Source: Psychroserpens sp041224425 (GTDB lineage Bacteria; Bacteroidota; Bacteroidia; Flavobacteriales; Flavobacteriaceae). From it: a stretch of 64,000 nt of DNA. A model generated the notes under the pieces. It saw only the letters and a program-made list of their open reading frames with translations, was not told the DNA's origin and ran no database searches. The stretch spans positions 186,001 through 250,000 of the forward strand of contig NZ_JBGFGL010000085.1 of assembly GCF_041224425.1 (NCBI RefSeq), read 5' to 3'. This document shows, piece by piece, positions 16,325-24,068 of the stretch (positions are counted from its first letter, which is position 1; each line of letters starts with the position of its first letter). Made by a program: the position numbers and the translations under genes.

Positions 16325-17333
16325 ACTTCCGCATAAGCTTGGGAATTCTTTAAACACACCTCTTCTGGTGCCTTCATTTTCTAGTAAAGGATTACAATTT
16401 ATTCAATCTAATGAACGATTAGGCTTTAGTGCAGATAACAAAGATAAAGTCTCAGTGGCTAGTGAAATTATTGCTAGTACTAGTGAAATAATTACTGATA
16501 CTGCTTTAGTTAGTGCTTTTGATATTTCTCAGGGATTTATACCTTCAGCATCTAATTTGCCAATTGGTAATATTGAATTAATGTTTGTAGATAGCGGAGG
16601 ATATGAAACATCAAATTATTATGATTTAAGTGAATTGTTTGAAGGGCCACCTTACAAGCATGAATGGTCAAGAGAAAAACATTTTGAAGTTTTAAAAAAA
16701 TGGCCTGAGCAAATGCCATCAGTGTTTGTTTCTTACGATACGAATGATGATTTTAAAGTACAATTGGAAGAAGCCCTTAAATTATGTTCAAAGTTTCCAA
16801 ATCAATTATCTACTTTTTTAATTAAGCCTGAAAAGCCGAACAACAAAATGATTCCTTTAAAGGATATATTATTAAATATCGAAGAACTAAAACATTTTGA
16901 TATAATTGGTGTTACAGAAAAAGAACTAGGACACTCAACTATAAAAAGGATGGAAAATATAGCTGCAATTAGAAAGTATTTGGATAAAGCGGGGATTAAT
17001 GCACCAATTCATGTTTTTGGTAGTTTAGACCCAATCACTACTTGTTTATATTTCTTTGCAGGTGCAGAAATATTTGATGGTTTAACCTGGTCAAGAATGT
17101 CATATTTGAACGGTTTCGCAATTTATAAAGCAAATTATGGGACTCATGAAATTGGGATTCAAGAAAGTGATGACAACATAAAAGTTAAGACATTATGGGA
17201 TAATTTATACTATTTAAAAAGGTTACAGGAAGAGATGGAGGAATTCGCTAAAACAAATGATTTCACTGTTTTTAAATACCACAGTGAGTTTTTCAAAAAA
17301 TCTTTTAAGACACTAATATCTAAAATCAATTAA
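16302..17333 (+). CDS. TGT-like protein of type IV CBASS
   Basis: A 343-residue protein with the barrel of tRNA-guanine transglycosylases. The first catalytic Asp is present in FVDSGGYE and a candidate second in EIFDGLTWSR, where TGT has FDxVxPTR. The C-terminal CxCxxC...H zinc site of true TGT is not visible, so tRNA exchange activity is doubtful. The ATG at 16302 (MNLARTTKLP) is preferred to 16257 because homologous sequence begins there; it overlaps the QueC-like gene by 23 bp. The stop is one base before the CD-NTase start. In type IV CBASS the TGT-like protein probably handles a deazaguanine group on a protein or nucleotide. Confidence 0.85.
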   Translation: MNLARTTKLPHKLGNSLNTPLLVPSFSSKGLQFIQSNERLGFSADNKDKVSVASEIIASTSEIITDTALVSAFDISQGFIPSASNLPIGNIELMFVDSGGYETSNYYDLSELFEGPPYKHEWSREKHFEVLKKWPEQMPSVFVSYDTNDDFKVQLEEALKLCSKFPNQLSTFLIKPEKPNNKMIPLKDILLNIEELKHFDIIGVTEKELGHSTIKRMENIAAIRKYLDKAGINAPIHVFGSLDPITTCLYFFAGAEIFDGLTWSRMSYLNGFAIYKANYGTHEIGIQESDDNIKVKTLWDNLYYLKRLQEEMEEFAKTNDFTVFKYHSEFFKKSFKTLISKIN

Positions 17334-17334
17334 T

Positions 17335-18267
17335 ATGGGAGGAAGTAGCGGAGGTTTTTTTCGAAGTGGTGAAAAAGATCCATTTGAATATGGAAAAAAG
17401 TTAAGAGAAAGTGAACAACGTAGCTTAGATAAAGAGTTCGAAGCGTCTGTTGGTAAGGTTATAAATGATTTGTTAGAGAGGTATAACAGAAGGGATGTTG
17501 AAGCTACATCGAAGCACTTAGACTTAATAAAAACTAAACTTGACAAAGAGCTAGATAGTTCTGTTAACCTAATTTTTAATGGTTCAGTTGCTAAACACAC
17601 TTATGTGGATGGTTTTAGTGATGTAGACGCGTTAATCGTCATTGATAAGAAAAGCTTTGAAGGTAAATCACCAAAAGAGGTGAGGGAAGAGATTGGTGAT
17701 TTAATAAAAGAAAGGCTTCCAAAAACACAAGTTAAAGTAGGAAGTCAAGCAATAACTATTCTTTTCAATGATCAAAAAATACAGGTATTACCAGCCACGA
17801 AGTATTACAACGGTTATAGAATATCAGACGAATCAGGAAATAATTGGTCGCATATAAAGCCAAAAGAATTTGCCAATAAGCTCACTAAAGTCAATAGTGA
17901 AATGGCAGGGAAGTTGGTTCCAACAATTAAACTTGCAAAGTCAATTATTGGTCAGAATGAAAGCAGTAAAATAAATGGGTTTCATACCGAGTCATTAGCA
18001 ATTGATATTTTTAAGGACTATAATGGGAATAAAAATGTTAAAGCGATGATTAAACATTTTTTTAGTATGGCAAGCAATAAAGTTTTAGATCCAATTAAAG
18101 ATAGCAAAGGTAATTCAATAAGTGTTGACAACTATCTAGGCTCTTCTAATAGCTTAGAAAGAAAAATTATTTCAAACTCTTTTGATAGAATATATAGAAG
18201 AATGAATAATGCTGATGGGTCACAAAACATCGAATATTGGAAAAAAATTCTAGGTTCTAAAAGTTAA
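17335..18267 (+). CDS. CD-NTase (cGAS/DncV-like nucleotidyltransferase)
   Basis: A 310-residue nucleotidyltransferase. G83-S84 followed by FSDVDALIV (D96, D98) is the polymerase-beta-type active site of CD-NTases. A third acid is expected in the later strand, but KIQVLPA has Q150 there; some clades may normally have this. The C-terminal helical half (about 175-300) fits the second domain. The N-terminus, MGGSSGGFFRSG, is strikingly glycine-rich: after Met removal it exposes Gly, the expected target of type IV CBASS N-terminal modification. It should make a cyclic nucleotide signal after phage infection and activate the 2TM-Nudix protein. It is tightly packed between the TGT-like and OGG-like genes. 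Confidence 0.9.
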   Translation: MGGSSGGFFRSGEKDPFEYGKKLRESEQRSLDKEFEASVGKVINDLLERYNRRDVEATSKHLDLIKTKLDKELDSSVNLIFNGSVAKHTYVDGFSDVDALIVIDKKSFEGKSPKEVREEIGDLIKERLPKTQVKVGSQAITILFNDQKIQVLPATKYYNGYRISDESGNNWSHIKPKEFANKLTKVNSEMAGKLVPTIKLAKSIIGQNESSKINGFHTESLAIDIFKDYNGNKNVKAMIKHFFSMASNKVLDPIKDSKGNSISVDNYLGSSNSLERKIISNSFDRIYRRMNNADGSQNIEYWKKILGSKS

Positions 18268-18270
18268 TAA

Positions 18271-18912
18271 ATGGAAAAAAGCTGTATTAACGATATTGTT
18301 TTAAAATATTTAAATGCTAAAATTCTAATTTTAAATCGGGGATATTCTCGTGAAATCGATTGGCAAGATAATTTGGATATCGATTTTATATGTGAAAGTA
18401 CATTTTTGAGAGAAGCTGCTTGGGTAATTTTATCAAGTGGAATGAAGGAATCTGTAATTCAAAAAATATTTCCTTCGATTTCAGCATCTTTTTTTAATTG
18501 GAAAAATACCAAAAAAATAATTTCACAAAAAAATCATTGTTTAGAATCAGCAAAAAAAAATTTTAATAATGAAAAAAAACTTAATGCAATTATTGAAATA
18601 GCTGAACAAATAAATCGATTAGGATTTGAATCAATAATTAATTCAATAAAAGAAGAAGAAGTTGATTACATAAAGAAATTTCCATTTATGGGTCCAGCAA
18701 CCGCATTTCATTTTGCGAAAAATATTGGGCTAGATGTTGCTAAACCAGATAGGCACTTGATTAGAATTGCAGATGTTTTAGGATATCAATGTCCTCAAAA
18801 ACTCTGTTATGATATTTCTGGGATTACAGACGAAAAACTTTCTGTTGTTGATTTGGTTCTTTGGAGATTCGCTGTGTTGGAAAGAGATTATTTAAATTTC
18901 TTTAAATCATAA
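18271..18912 (+). CDS. OGG-like HhH-GPD DNA glycosylase of type IV CBASS
   Basis: A 213-residue helical protein. The helix-hairpin-helix reads KKFPFMGPATAFHFAKN (about residues 131-147) and is followed by VAKPDRHLIRIAD, whose Asp is the catalytic acid of HhH-GPD glycosylases. The hairpin lysine of bifunctional OGG enzymes is replaced (GPATA). Either base excision proceeds by a monofunctional mechanism or the protein only binds a modified base. It starts 3 bp after the CD-NTase stop and is the fourth gene of the operon. OGG, TGT and QueC homologues together define type IV CBASS. Confidence 0.85.
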   Translation: MEKSCINDIVLKYLNAKILILNRGYSREIDWQDNLDIDFICESTFLREAAWVILSSGMKESVIQKIFPSISASFFNWKNTKKIISQKNHCLESAKKNFNNEKKLNAIIEIAEQINRLGFESIINSIKEEEVDYIKKFPFMGPATAFHFAKNIGLDVAKPDRHLIRIADVLGYQCPQKLCYDISGITDEKLSVVDLVLWRFAVLERDYLNFFKS

Positions 18913-18992
18913 GTTTTATTTTTCCTTATTCTAGGATTCCTTTTTTAGGATTAATCATTTTATTTAAGTTTATAAATCAATAATTTTATTTT

Positions 18993-19961
18993 ATGTCCAA
19001 AAAGAAGCAAGTAAGAGAGGTCAACCTTTATTTTTCATCTTTAAAGTTTGAACCGTATGCTGATTTAAGAGGAAAACACAATACAAGATCAATCCTCAAG
19101 GAAGTATTTGAATATTTAAGGGAAAAAAGAAATAATGGACAAGGTCATTTGATTGATAGGCATGAAAAAAGAGATAAAGCAGAATCTAGAGAACTTTTCA
19201 TGGTTAGTCATAGAAAAGTACCAAGAGAAGATAGATTTCGGTGCTCAATGGCACTGTTAAGAAAAGGGAAACAACCTAAATTAAAACCTACTGATAAGTT
19301 TAAGCTTTTACCTATAACAGATTTAGGTGGAGATATCGTTGAAGAGACACACTTTTTTATAGATTTTAGTACTGAGAAGTGTATTATATGCTCAGAATTT
19401 AATGACAAAGGTCCAAGAACATCCGATTTAATTTATTATTTAAGAAATGTTGCTGGTTCATCTACTTTAAAACTTGCCCGTTCAACAGAAAATACTAAGT
19501 TTTTTAATAATACATTAGAAGAGACACTTGCAAATTTGAAAAATGTGCTTCATATGGATGTGAAATTTAGGCCATCAAGTCTTGCCCAAATGGATGCGGA
19601 TGTGAGAAAGAACTATTACTCAAGCATGGAAAATATTGGAAAAATGTTTAAACCAAAGTTTTTTAGAGTTGAAACTTATTTTCAAATCCCTGGATCAAAT
19701 GCCCCTGTAGATATTAACAATGAAGCAAATAATTGGTTTAGAGATATGCTTAGGATATTTAAACAAAGGAAGAGAAACCAAAAGTTATTTGAAAATTTCG
19801 AAGTAAAGTACGAGGATTCATCAGGCTTGGAGCAAACATTTAATTTACTTAAAAATAGAGCCTCAATTACTATAGAAGTCGAGTCCAAAAAGGATATTAA
19901 AAACAAAGAGATGTATAAATTAATTTCACCTGGACTAGGAAAATTTGTAGGTTCATTATAA
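18993..19961 (+). CDS. Unrecognised soluble protein, first gene of a two-gene unit beside attR
   Basis: A 322-residue protein, not recognised. It is basic and soluble. The N-terminal third begins with a beta-hairpin-like segment (VREVNLYFSSLKF). The middle contains EETHFFIDFSTEKCIICSEF and NDKGPRTSDLIYYLRN, strand and helix patterns like those of uncharacterised phage-defence sensor proteins; this resemblance is an impression. The C-terminal part is helical and basic (FKQRKRNQKLFENF). It begins 80 bp after the CBASS operon and one base separates its stop from the following 4-TM gene, so the two form an operon. A defence pair (soluble sensor plus membrane effector) would fit the place and architecture. 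Confidence 0.6.
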   Translation: MSKKKQVREVNLYFSSLKFEPYADLRGKHNTRSILKEVFEYLREKRNNGQGHLIDRHEKRDKAESRELFMVSHRKVPREDRFRCSMALLRKGKQPKLKPTDKFKLLPITDLGGDIVEETHFFIDFSTEKCIICSEFNDKGPRTSDLIYYLRNVAGSSTLKLARSTENTKFFNNTLEETLANLKNVLHMDVKFRPSSLAQMDADVRKNYYSSMENIGKMFKPKFFRVETYFQIPGSNAPVDINNEANNWFRDMLRIFKQRKRNQKLFENFEVKYEDSSGLEQTFNLLKNRASITIEVESKKDIKNKEMYKLISPGLGKFVGSL

Positions 19962-19962
19962 T

Positions 19963-20472
19963 ATGGTAAACAAGTATTTTAATTATGCAATAATAATTGA
20001 TATTATCGTTTCATTTACTTTATGTGTGATTTGTCATTTTTTGCTGAGATATAAGATTATTATAATACCAGAGACAGATATTTTAATATCTACGGTTTCT
20101 GATATTGCTAATATAGGTTTTACTTCAGCTGGATTTGTTCTGACGTTTTTAACTCTGCTAGTCAGTTTTAAAAGCACTACGGAACCAATAAAAAATAAAT
20201 CTACACTTGAAGAAACTTATAGCGGGATTTCTCTTTTTAATCTTTTTTTAAATTCACCCTTGTATAAAGAGACAATAAAACACTTGAAAAACGGTGTTAA
20301 AGTATTAATTTTAATTGCAATCGTTGGATATATTTCTAAAATATGCGTTAGTCCCGCTCACACCAGGGTTTTGTTTTATTATAACATTATTGGTGTAAGT
20401 ATGATTGCTTTAGTATTATGGAGGAGTTTACTTGTTCTTTCAGGAGTGTTAAAGGTGCAGAATTTTGAATGA
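19963..20472 (+). CDS. Small membrane protein with four predicted TM helices (169 aa)
   Basis: Hydrophobic stretches lie at about residues 8-27, 46-68, 108-128 and 134-158. A polar loop (FKSTTEPIKNKSTLEE) follows the second helix and is probably cytoplasmic. There is no signal peptide or known family. One base separates it from the preceding 322-aa gene. It ends 58 bp before the attR tRNA fragment, making it the last gene of the island. A two-gene unit with a small 4-TM protein recalls the Kiwa layout, but gene order and sequence do not support that name. Confidence 0.6.
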   Translation: MVNKYFNYAIIIDIIVSFTLCVICHFLLRYKIIIIPETDILISTVSDIANIGFTSAGFVLTFLTLLVSFKSTTEPIKNKSTLEETYSGISLFNLFLNSPLYKETIKHLKNGVKVLILIAIVGYISKICVSPAHTRVLFYYNIIGVSMIALVLWRSLLVLSGVLKVQNFE

Positions 20473-20530
20473 AGGTGTATATGAAAGCTTAACCTATTTA
20501 TTTTTAAGCCATTATAGTTGATTAGATATA

Positions 20531-20556
20531 GCGGGTTCGAGTCCCGTCCAGACCGC
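20531..20556 (+). other. attR: 3' fragment of a tRNA-Asp gene (right end of the island)
   Basis: The bases are the T-arm and 3' acceptor strand of a tRNA: stem GCGGG/CCCGT around the loop TTCGAGT, then CCAGACC and discriminator G. This is the 3' end of bacterial tRNA-Asp(GTC). The 5' two-thirds of the tRNA are absent, so this is a duplicated target segment left by integration. The intact tRNA and attL must lie to the left of the window, since the integrase and its neighbours precede this point. Chromosomal genes begin immediately afterwards. Confidence 0.85.
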
Positions 20557-20744
20557 AATAAAAAAGTTGTGTTGTTCATGTCGAAAGACATGGCGTAGTG
20601 AAAACCCAATAACATGGGTAATCCAATGAGAAGCTTTCCTTTTTTTACTTTGTAAAAATCGGGATGCTTTTTTGTTTTTAGCTATTTTTAATTTTTTTGA
20701 TGACATTTTACAGTGCTTTCGATGGTAATACAAAACATCACACC
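20557..20744 (+). other. Non-coding junction after attR with hairpins
   Basis: Chromosomal DNA that originally followed the tRNA-Asp gene. It contains a perfect hairpin, CATGTC-GAAA-GACATG (20577-20592), with a GNRA tetraloop, and a weaker one (CCCA/TGGG, 20605-20617). Minus-strand frames here are shadows of the tRNA and are not genes. Confidence 0.4.
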
Positions 20745-21512
20745 ATGAAAGCATTTAAATATATTCTTCTAATAGCTATCATCTCCTTTTGTTTTGCCTG
20801 TAGTAAAGATGATAATGATAACAACCAACAGAATAATTTACAGAATTTTTCTTCATCAATATGTAATGGCATTACAGGTCCAACGGCAGCCTATTGGGAT
20901 AATTCCCATGGCTTGGCTGTGCCCTTAGCCCAAATTCCAACATTGGCCAATCCTGGACAACAGTTTATTCATAGCCAATATCCAGCCTTAGGCTTTACCA
21001 TGCCACAAGGGTATTCTGCTCAAGAAGTTACCGATGCACAAACCGGAACACTGGGTGTTAATGTTTTTAGAAATGATAATAATGTGGTGTGGCGATATTT
21101 GCCAACAAGTTCATTCGTTGGTCAGGTTCAAATTAATGATGTTGTAGCTTTTGAGTTAAATCAAATTATGCAATTTCATGGTTTTAATGGTACACCTGAA
21201 GTTTTATGTACCACAACCCAACAGTCAACAGAATTTGGGTTCTTAACTACTTTTGGTGCTCGGCTCATTCGTTTTGGAAACTTTACGGCCTTACTAACAG
21301 TCCAAACCCATTTTATGCAAAGTTTAGGGAATACCTTTGTTTCGGTGTCTTTAGCTTCAGGACCAACAGCTGAATACAATAATTTGGTCAGGCAAACCTA
21401 TTTGCCGATACATTGGCAGCTATTGGTGATTTCTGATGAGGTAAGAGATTCCGATTTGGATGGCACACCAGACCACCAAGATCCAGCACCATTCAATCCG
21501 AATATCAATTAA
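20745..21512 (+). CDS. Secreted lipoprotein with C-terminal Asp-rich repeat
   Basis: The ATG at 20745 gives a clean lipoprotein signal (MKAFKYILLIAIISFCFAC) with the modified Cys at residue 19, followed by Ser-Lys-Asp-rich sequence. The upstream ATG at 20697 would bury the signal and is rejected. The body (~220 residues) has no recognised domain. It ends with DSDLDGTPDHQDPAPF, like a thrombospondin type 3 calcium-binding repeat common in Bacteroidota surface proteins. It is a monocistronic gene followed by a terminator and is the first chromosomal gene after the island. Confidence 0.75.
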   Translation: MKAFKYILLIAIISFCFACSKDDNDNNQQNNLQNFSSSICNGITGPTAAYWDNSHGLAVPLAQIPTLANPGQQFIHSQYPALGFTMPQGYSAQEVTDAQTGTLGVNVFRNDNNVVWRYLPTSSFVGQVQINDVVAFELNQIMQFHGFNGTPEVLCTTTQQSTEFGFLTTFGARLIRFGNFTALLTVQTHFMQSLGNTFVSVSLASGPTAEYNNLVRQTYLPIHWQLLVISDEVRDSDLDGTPDHQDPAPFNPNIN

Positions 21513-21533
21513 TACTTGAATTACAATGGTATT

Positions 21534-21563
21534 AAAAAGCGAGCCTCTAGGGTTCGCTTTTTT
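21534..21563 (+). terminator. Rho-independent terminator
   Basis: AAAAAGCGAGCC / GGTTCGCTTTTTT with one G-T wobble and a 5-base loop, then Ts. Confidence 0.75.
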
Positions 21564-21628
21564 GTTGCTCTATAACTTAGCAAACTTCTTTGGTAACTAA
21601 TGTTACTGCACAGGTCCTAACCTACCTC

Positions 21629-21636
21629 TAAATTTG
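21629..21636 (+). promoter_or_regulatory. -7 promoter box of the efflux operon
   Basis: TAAATTTG matches TAnnTTTG, 18 bp before the TolC-like start codon. Confidence 0.6.
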
Positions 21637-21654
21637 CCTCAATAATTTAAGATA

Positions 21655-22962
21655 ATGAAAAGGCATATTCTATTTATAAGTATCACAATTCTAGGGTTTA
21701 TTAGTATTCAGGCTCAAGATGTCACATTGCTTTCTAAAGATGATTTAACAGAAAAGGTTTTACAAAATAGTAAGCTTTTAAAAATTTCAGAAAAAAGTTA
21801 TCAAGAAGCACAAGCAGATTATAGGCAAACAAATGCCATATTTCTGCCAAATATTACAGCATCACACACCGCTATTGCAACAACAAATCCGCTAATGGCT
21901 TTCGGCTCTAAATTAAATCAGGAAATTTTAACAGTAAACGATTTCAATCCCACTTTGTTAAGTGATCCTTCGCAAATTCAGAATTTTGCAACCAAAATTG
22001 AAATACAACAACCAATTGTGAATTTGGATGGTATTTATCAGCGTAAGGCTGCTAAAAACAAAATGCAAGCCCAAGACTTGCAAATCCAACGTACAAAACA
22101 ATATTTAGAGCTTGAGGTTGAGAAATCTTACATGCAATTACAACTCGCTTATAAAGCTGTTGAAGTGATGGAAAAAGCCTTGATCGCTTCAGAGGAAAAC
22201 TTAAAATTAGCTAACAACAGTTACCAGCAAGGCTATTTGCAGAGAGCAGATGTCTTGGCTGTAGACGTACGAGTGACAGAAGTAAAAAATCAACTCCAAT
22301 CCGCTAAGAGCAATCTAGCCAATGCTTCTAATTATTTGTCTTTCTTAATGGATGATGAAAGTTACACTATATATAGACCAGTAGATAGTCTATTTGTTAG
22401 TAATATCGATAAAGATCTTAGTTTATCAGTATCTCAAGAACGTGCTGACGTTAAGGCAATGATGATGGCTTCAGAAGCTTATAAGGCTATGAGTAAGGCA
22501 GATAAGATGGCTTTTTTACCACGTTTAAATGCTTTTGGGTCTTACGAGTTATACGATGATGAGGTTTTTCAGGCTGGCGCAAATGGTTATACGATTGGTG
22601 CACAATTAAGCTGGAATATTTTTGAGGGTTCCAAACATTTTGCGAAGTCCCAAAAAAGCAAAGCAGAATACGAAAGATCCCAATTAGAATATGAACAATA
22701 CAAGTCTAAAAGTCAATTGGAATTGAATCAAGCCAGCAGAATGCTTGAGGATGCCAAGAATAAATTAGCATTAACTCAGTTGGCATTAAACCAATCTGAG
22801 GAATCCTTAAGAATCCGAACCAATCGATATAAAGAAGGCCTTGAAAAAACAGCCGACTTATTAATGGCTGAAACCCAATATGCAGAAAAGCAACTTGAGT
22901 ATTATCAAACAGTGTTTGAATACAATTATGCTTTAGCTTATATCCAATTCTTAACCCAATAA
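21655..22962 (+). CDS. TolC-family outer-membrane efflux protein
   Basis: 435 residues with a signal peptide (about 1-20, ending QAQD). Two homologous halves of long coiled helices separated by short strands are visible (residues ~60-240 and ~260-430), the outer-membrane factor fold. The repeat signature ANNSYQQGYLQRADVL in the first half corresponds to IRTNRYKEGLEKTADLL in the second. It forms the outer-membrane exit duct of the tripartite pump encoded by the next two genes; gaps are only 14 and 12 bp. Confidence 0.9.
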   Translation: MKRHILFISITILGFISIQAQDVTLLSKDDLTEKVLQNSKLLKISEKSYQEAQADYRQTNAIFLPNITASHTAIATTNPLMAFGSKLNQEILTVNDFNPTLLSDPSQIQNFATKIEIQQPIVNLDGIYQRKAAKNKMQAQDLQIQRTKQYLELEVEKSYMQLQLAYKAVEVMEKALIASEENLKLANNSYQQGYLQRADVLAVDVRVTEVKNQLQSAKSNLANASNYLSFLMDDESYTIYRPVDSLFVSNIDKDLSLSVSQERADVKAMMMASEAYKAMSKADKMAFLPRLNAFGSYELYDDEVFQAGANGYTIGAQLSWNIFEGSKHFAKSQKSKAEYERSQLEYEQYKSKSQLELNQASRMLEDAKNKLALTQLALNQSEESLRIRTNRYKEGLEKTADLLMAETQYAEKQLEYYQTVFEYNYALAYIQFLTQ

Positions 22963-22976
22963 ATAAATCTCAACAA

Positions 22977-24056
22977 ATGAAATATTCAAACATAATAATA
23001 ACGCTTATCACTGTATTGTTCTTACAGTCTTGCAATTCAAAAGAGAAGACACCTGTTAAAGCAGATGGGCCAACAGTTAATGTAACAGTTCAACCAGTTA
23101 GTGCTTCAGATAGTAATCCTTTTTTGACTGCCAGTGGAAAAATTGAAGCGAGCAATAGTGCGAATCTCAGTACAAGACTTATGGGATTTGTCAATAATGT
23201 TCATGTAAAAGTTGGCGATAAAGTAAATAAAGATCAACTGTTGGTGTCTATCAATAATACCGATTTACAAGCTAAGGCTGCACAAGTCAATGCGCGCATC
23301 ACTGAAGCTACAGTTGCCTATAGAAATGCCGAAAAGGATTTTAATCGCTTTCAGAATTTATTTTCTGAAAACAGTGCTTCACAGAAAGAATTAGATGATA
23401 TCACAGCACGTTTTGAGATGGCTAAAGCACAGTTGGAAGCTGCAAAACAGATGAAAAATGAAGTCACTGCCCAATTTAATTATACAAATATTCGTGCACC
23501 ATTTTCAGGAGTTGTTACGAATAAGTTTATAGAAGTTGGAGATATGGCCAATCCTGGAATGCCTCTAATTGCTATAGAAACACCTGGTAATTATGAAGTT
23601 ACTGCCATGATTCCAGAAAGTGAGATTTCAGAAATAAAAGCACATACCGAAGTTAAAGTCCTAGTAAAATCAATTAATGCGACCCTAAAAGGAAAAGTTA
23701 CCGAAGTAAGCACTTCAGCAAAAAATACGGGTGGTCAATATTTAGTAAAGGTTGATTTGATAGACGCGCCAGAGGAAGTGCTTTCTGGAATGTATGCGAC
23801 TGTCCAATTTCCAGTGGAAAAAACATCTACATCAAATGAAAGCATTTTAATACAAAAAGAGGCCATAGTCACAAAAGGACAATTGTCTGGCGTATATACA
23901 GTAAGTCAAAGCAATACAGCTGTCTTAAGATGGTTGCGATTAGGGCGGGAATTTGGTGAACAAGTTGAAGTTTTATCCGGATTAAATCAAGAGGAGTCTT
24001 ATATAGTGTCTTCAGATGCCAAGCTGTACAATGGAGTAAAAATAAACATACAATAA
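22977..24056 (+). CDS. RND efflux periplasmic adaptor (membrane fusion protein)
   Basis: 359 residues with a lipoprotein signal (MKYSNIIITLITVLFLQSC, Cys19). Order of domains: first barrel/lipoyl half (GFVNNVHVKVGDKVNKDQ), an alpha-hairpin (about 90-155), the second lipoyl half (IRAPFSGVVTNKFIEVGDM), then a beta-barrel and membrane-proximal domain. It links the inner-membrane RND pump to the TolC-type channel. Middle gene of the efflux operon. Confidence 0.92.
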   Translation: MKYSNIIITLITVLFLQSCNSKEKTPVKADGPTVNVTVQPVSASDSNPFLTASGKIEASNSANLSTRLMGFVNNVHVKVGDKVNKDQLLVSINNTDLQAKAAQVNARITEATVAYRNAEKDFNRFQNLFSENSASQKELDDITARFEMAKAQLEAAKQMKNEVTAQFNYTNIRAPFSGVVTNKFIEVGDMANPGMPLIAIETPGNYEVTAMIPESEISEIKAHTEVKVLVKSINATLKGKVTEVSTSAKNTGGQYLVKVDLIDAPEEVLSGMYATVQFPVEKTSTSNESILIQKEAIVTKGQLSGVYTVSQSNTAVLRWLRLGREFGEQVEVLSGLNQEESYIVSSDAKLYNGVKINIQ

Positions 24057-24068
24057 AATAAGAGTACT

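Noticed and set aside
18993..20472. Naming the two-gene unit Kiwa (KwaA/KwaB)
   Set aside because: Only the presence of a 4-TM protein is shared; the gene order is reversed and no sequence match is visible.
20379..20754. Minus-strand reading frames with RSGRDSNP- and VWTGLEPAISN-like sequence
   Set aside because: They read backwards through the tRNA-Asp fragment and flanking hairpins; such frames are well-known shadows of tRNA 3' ends.
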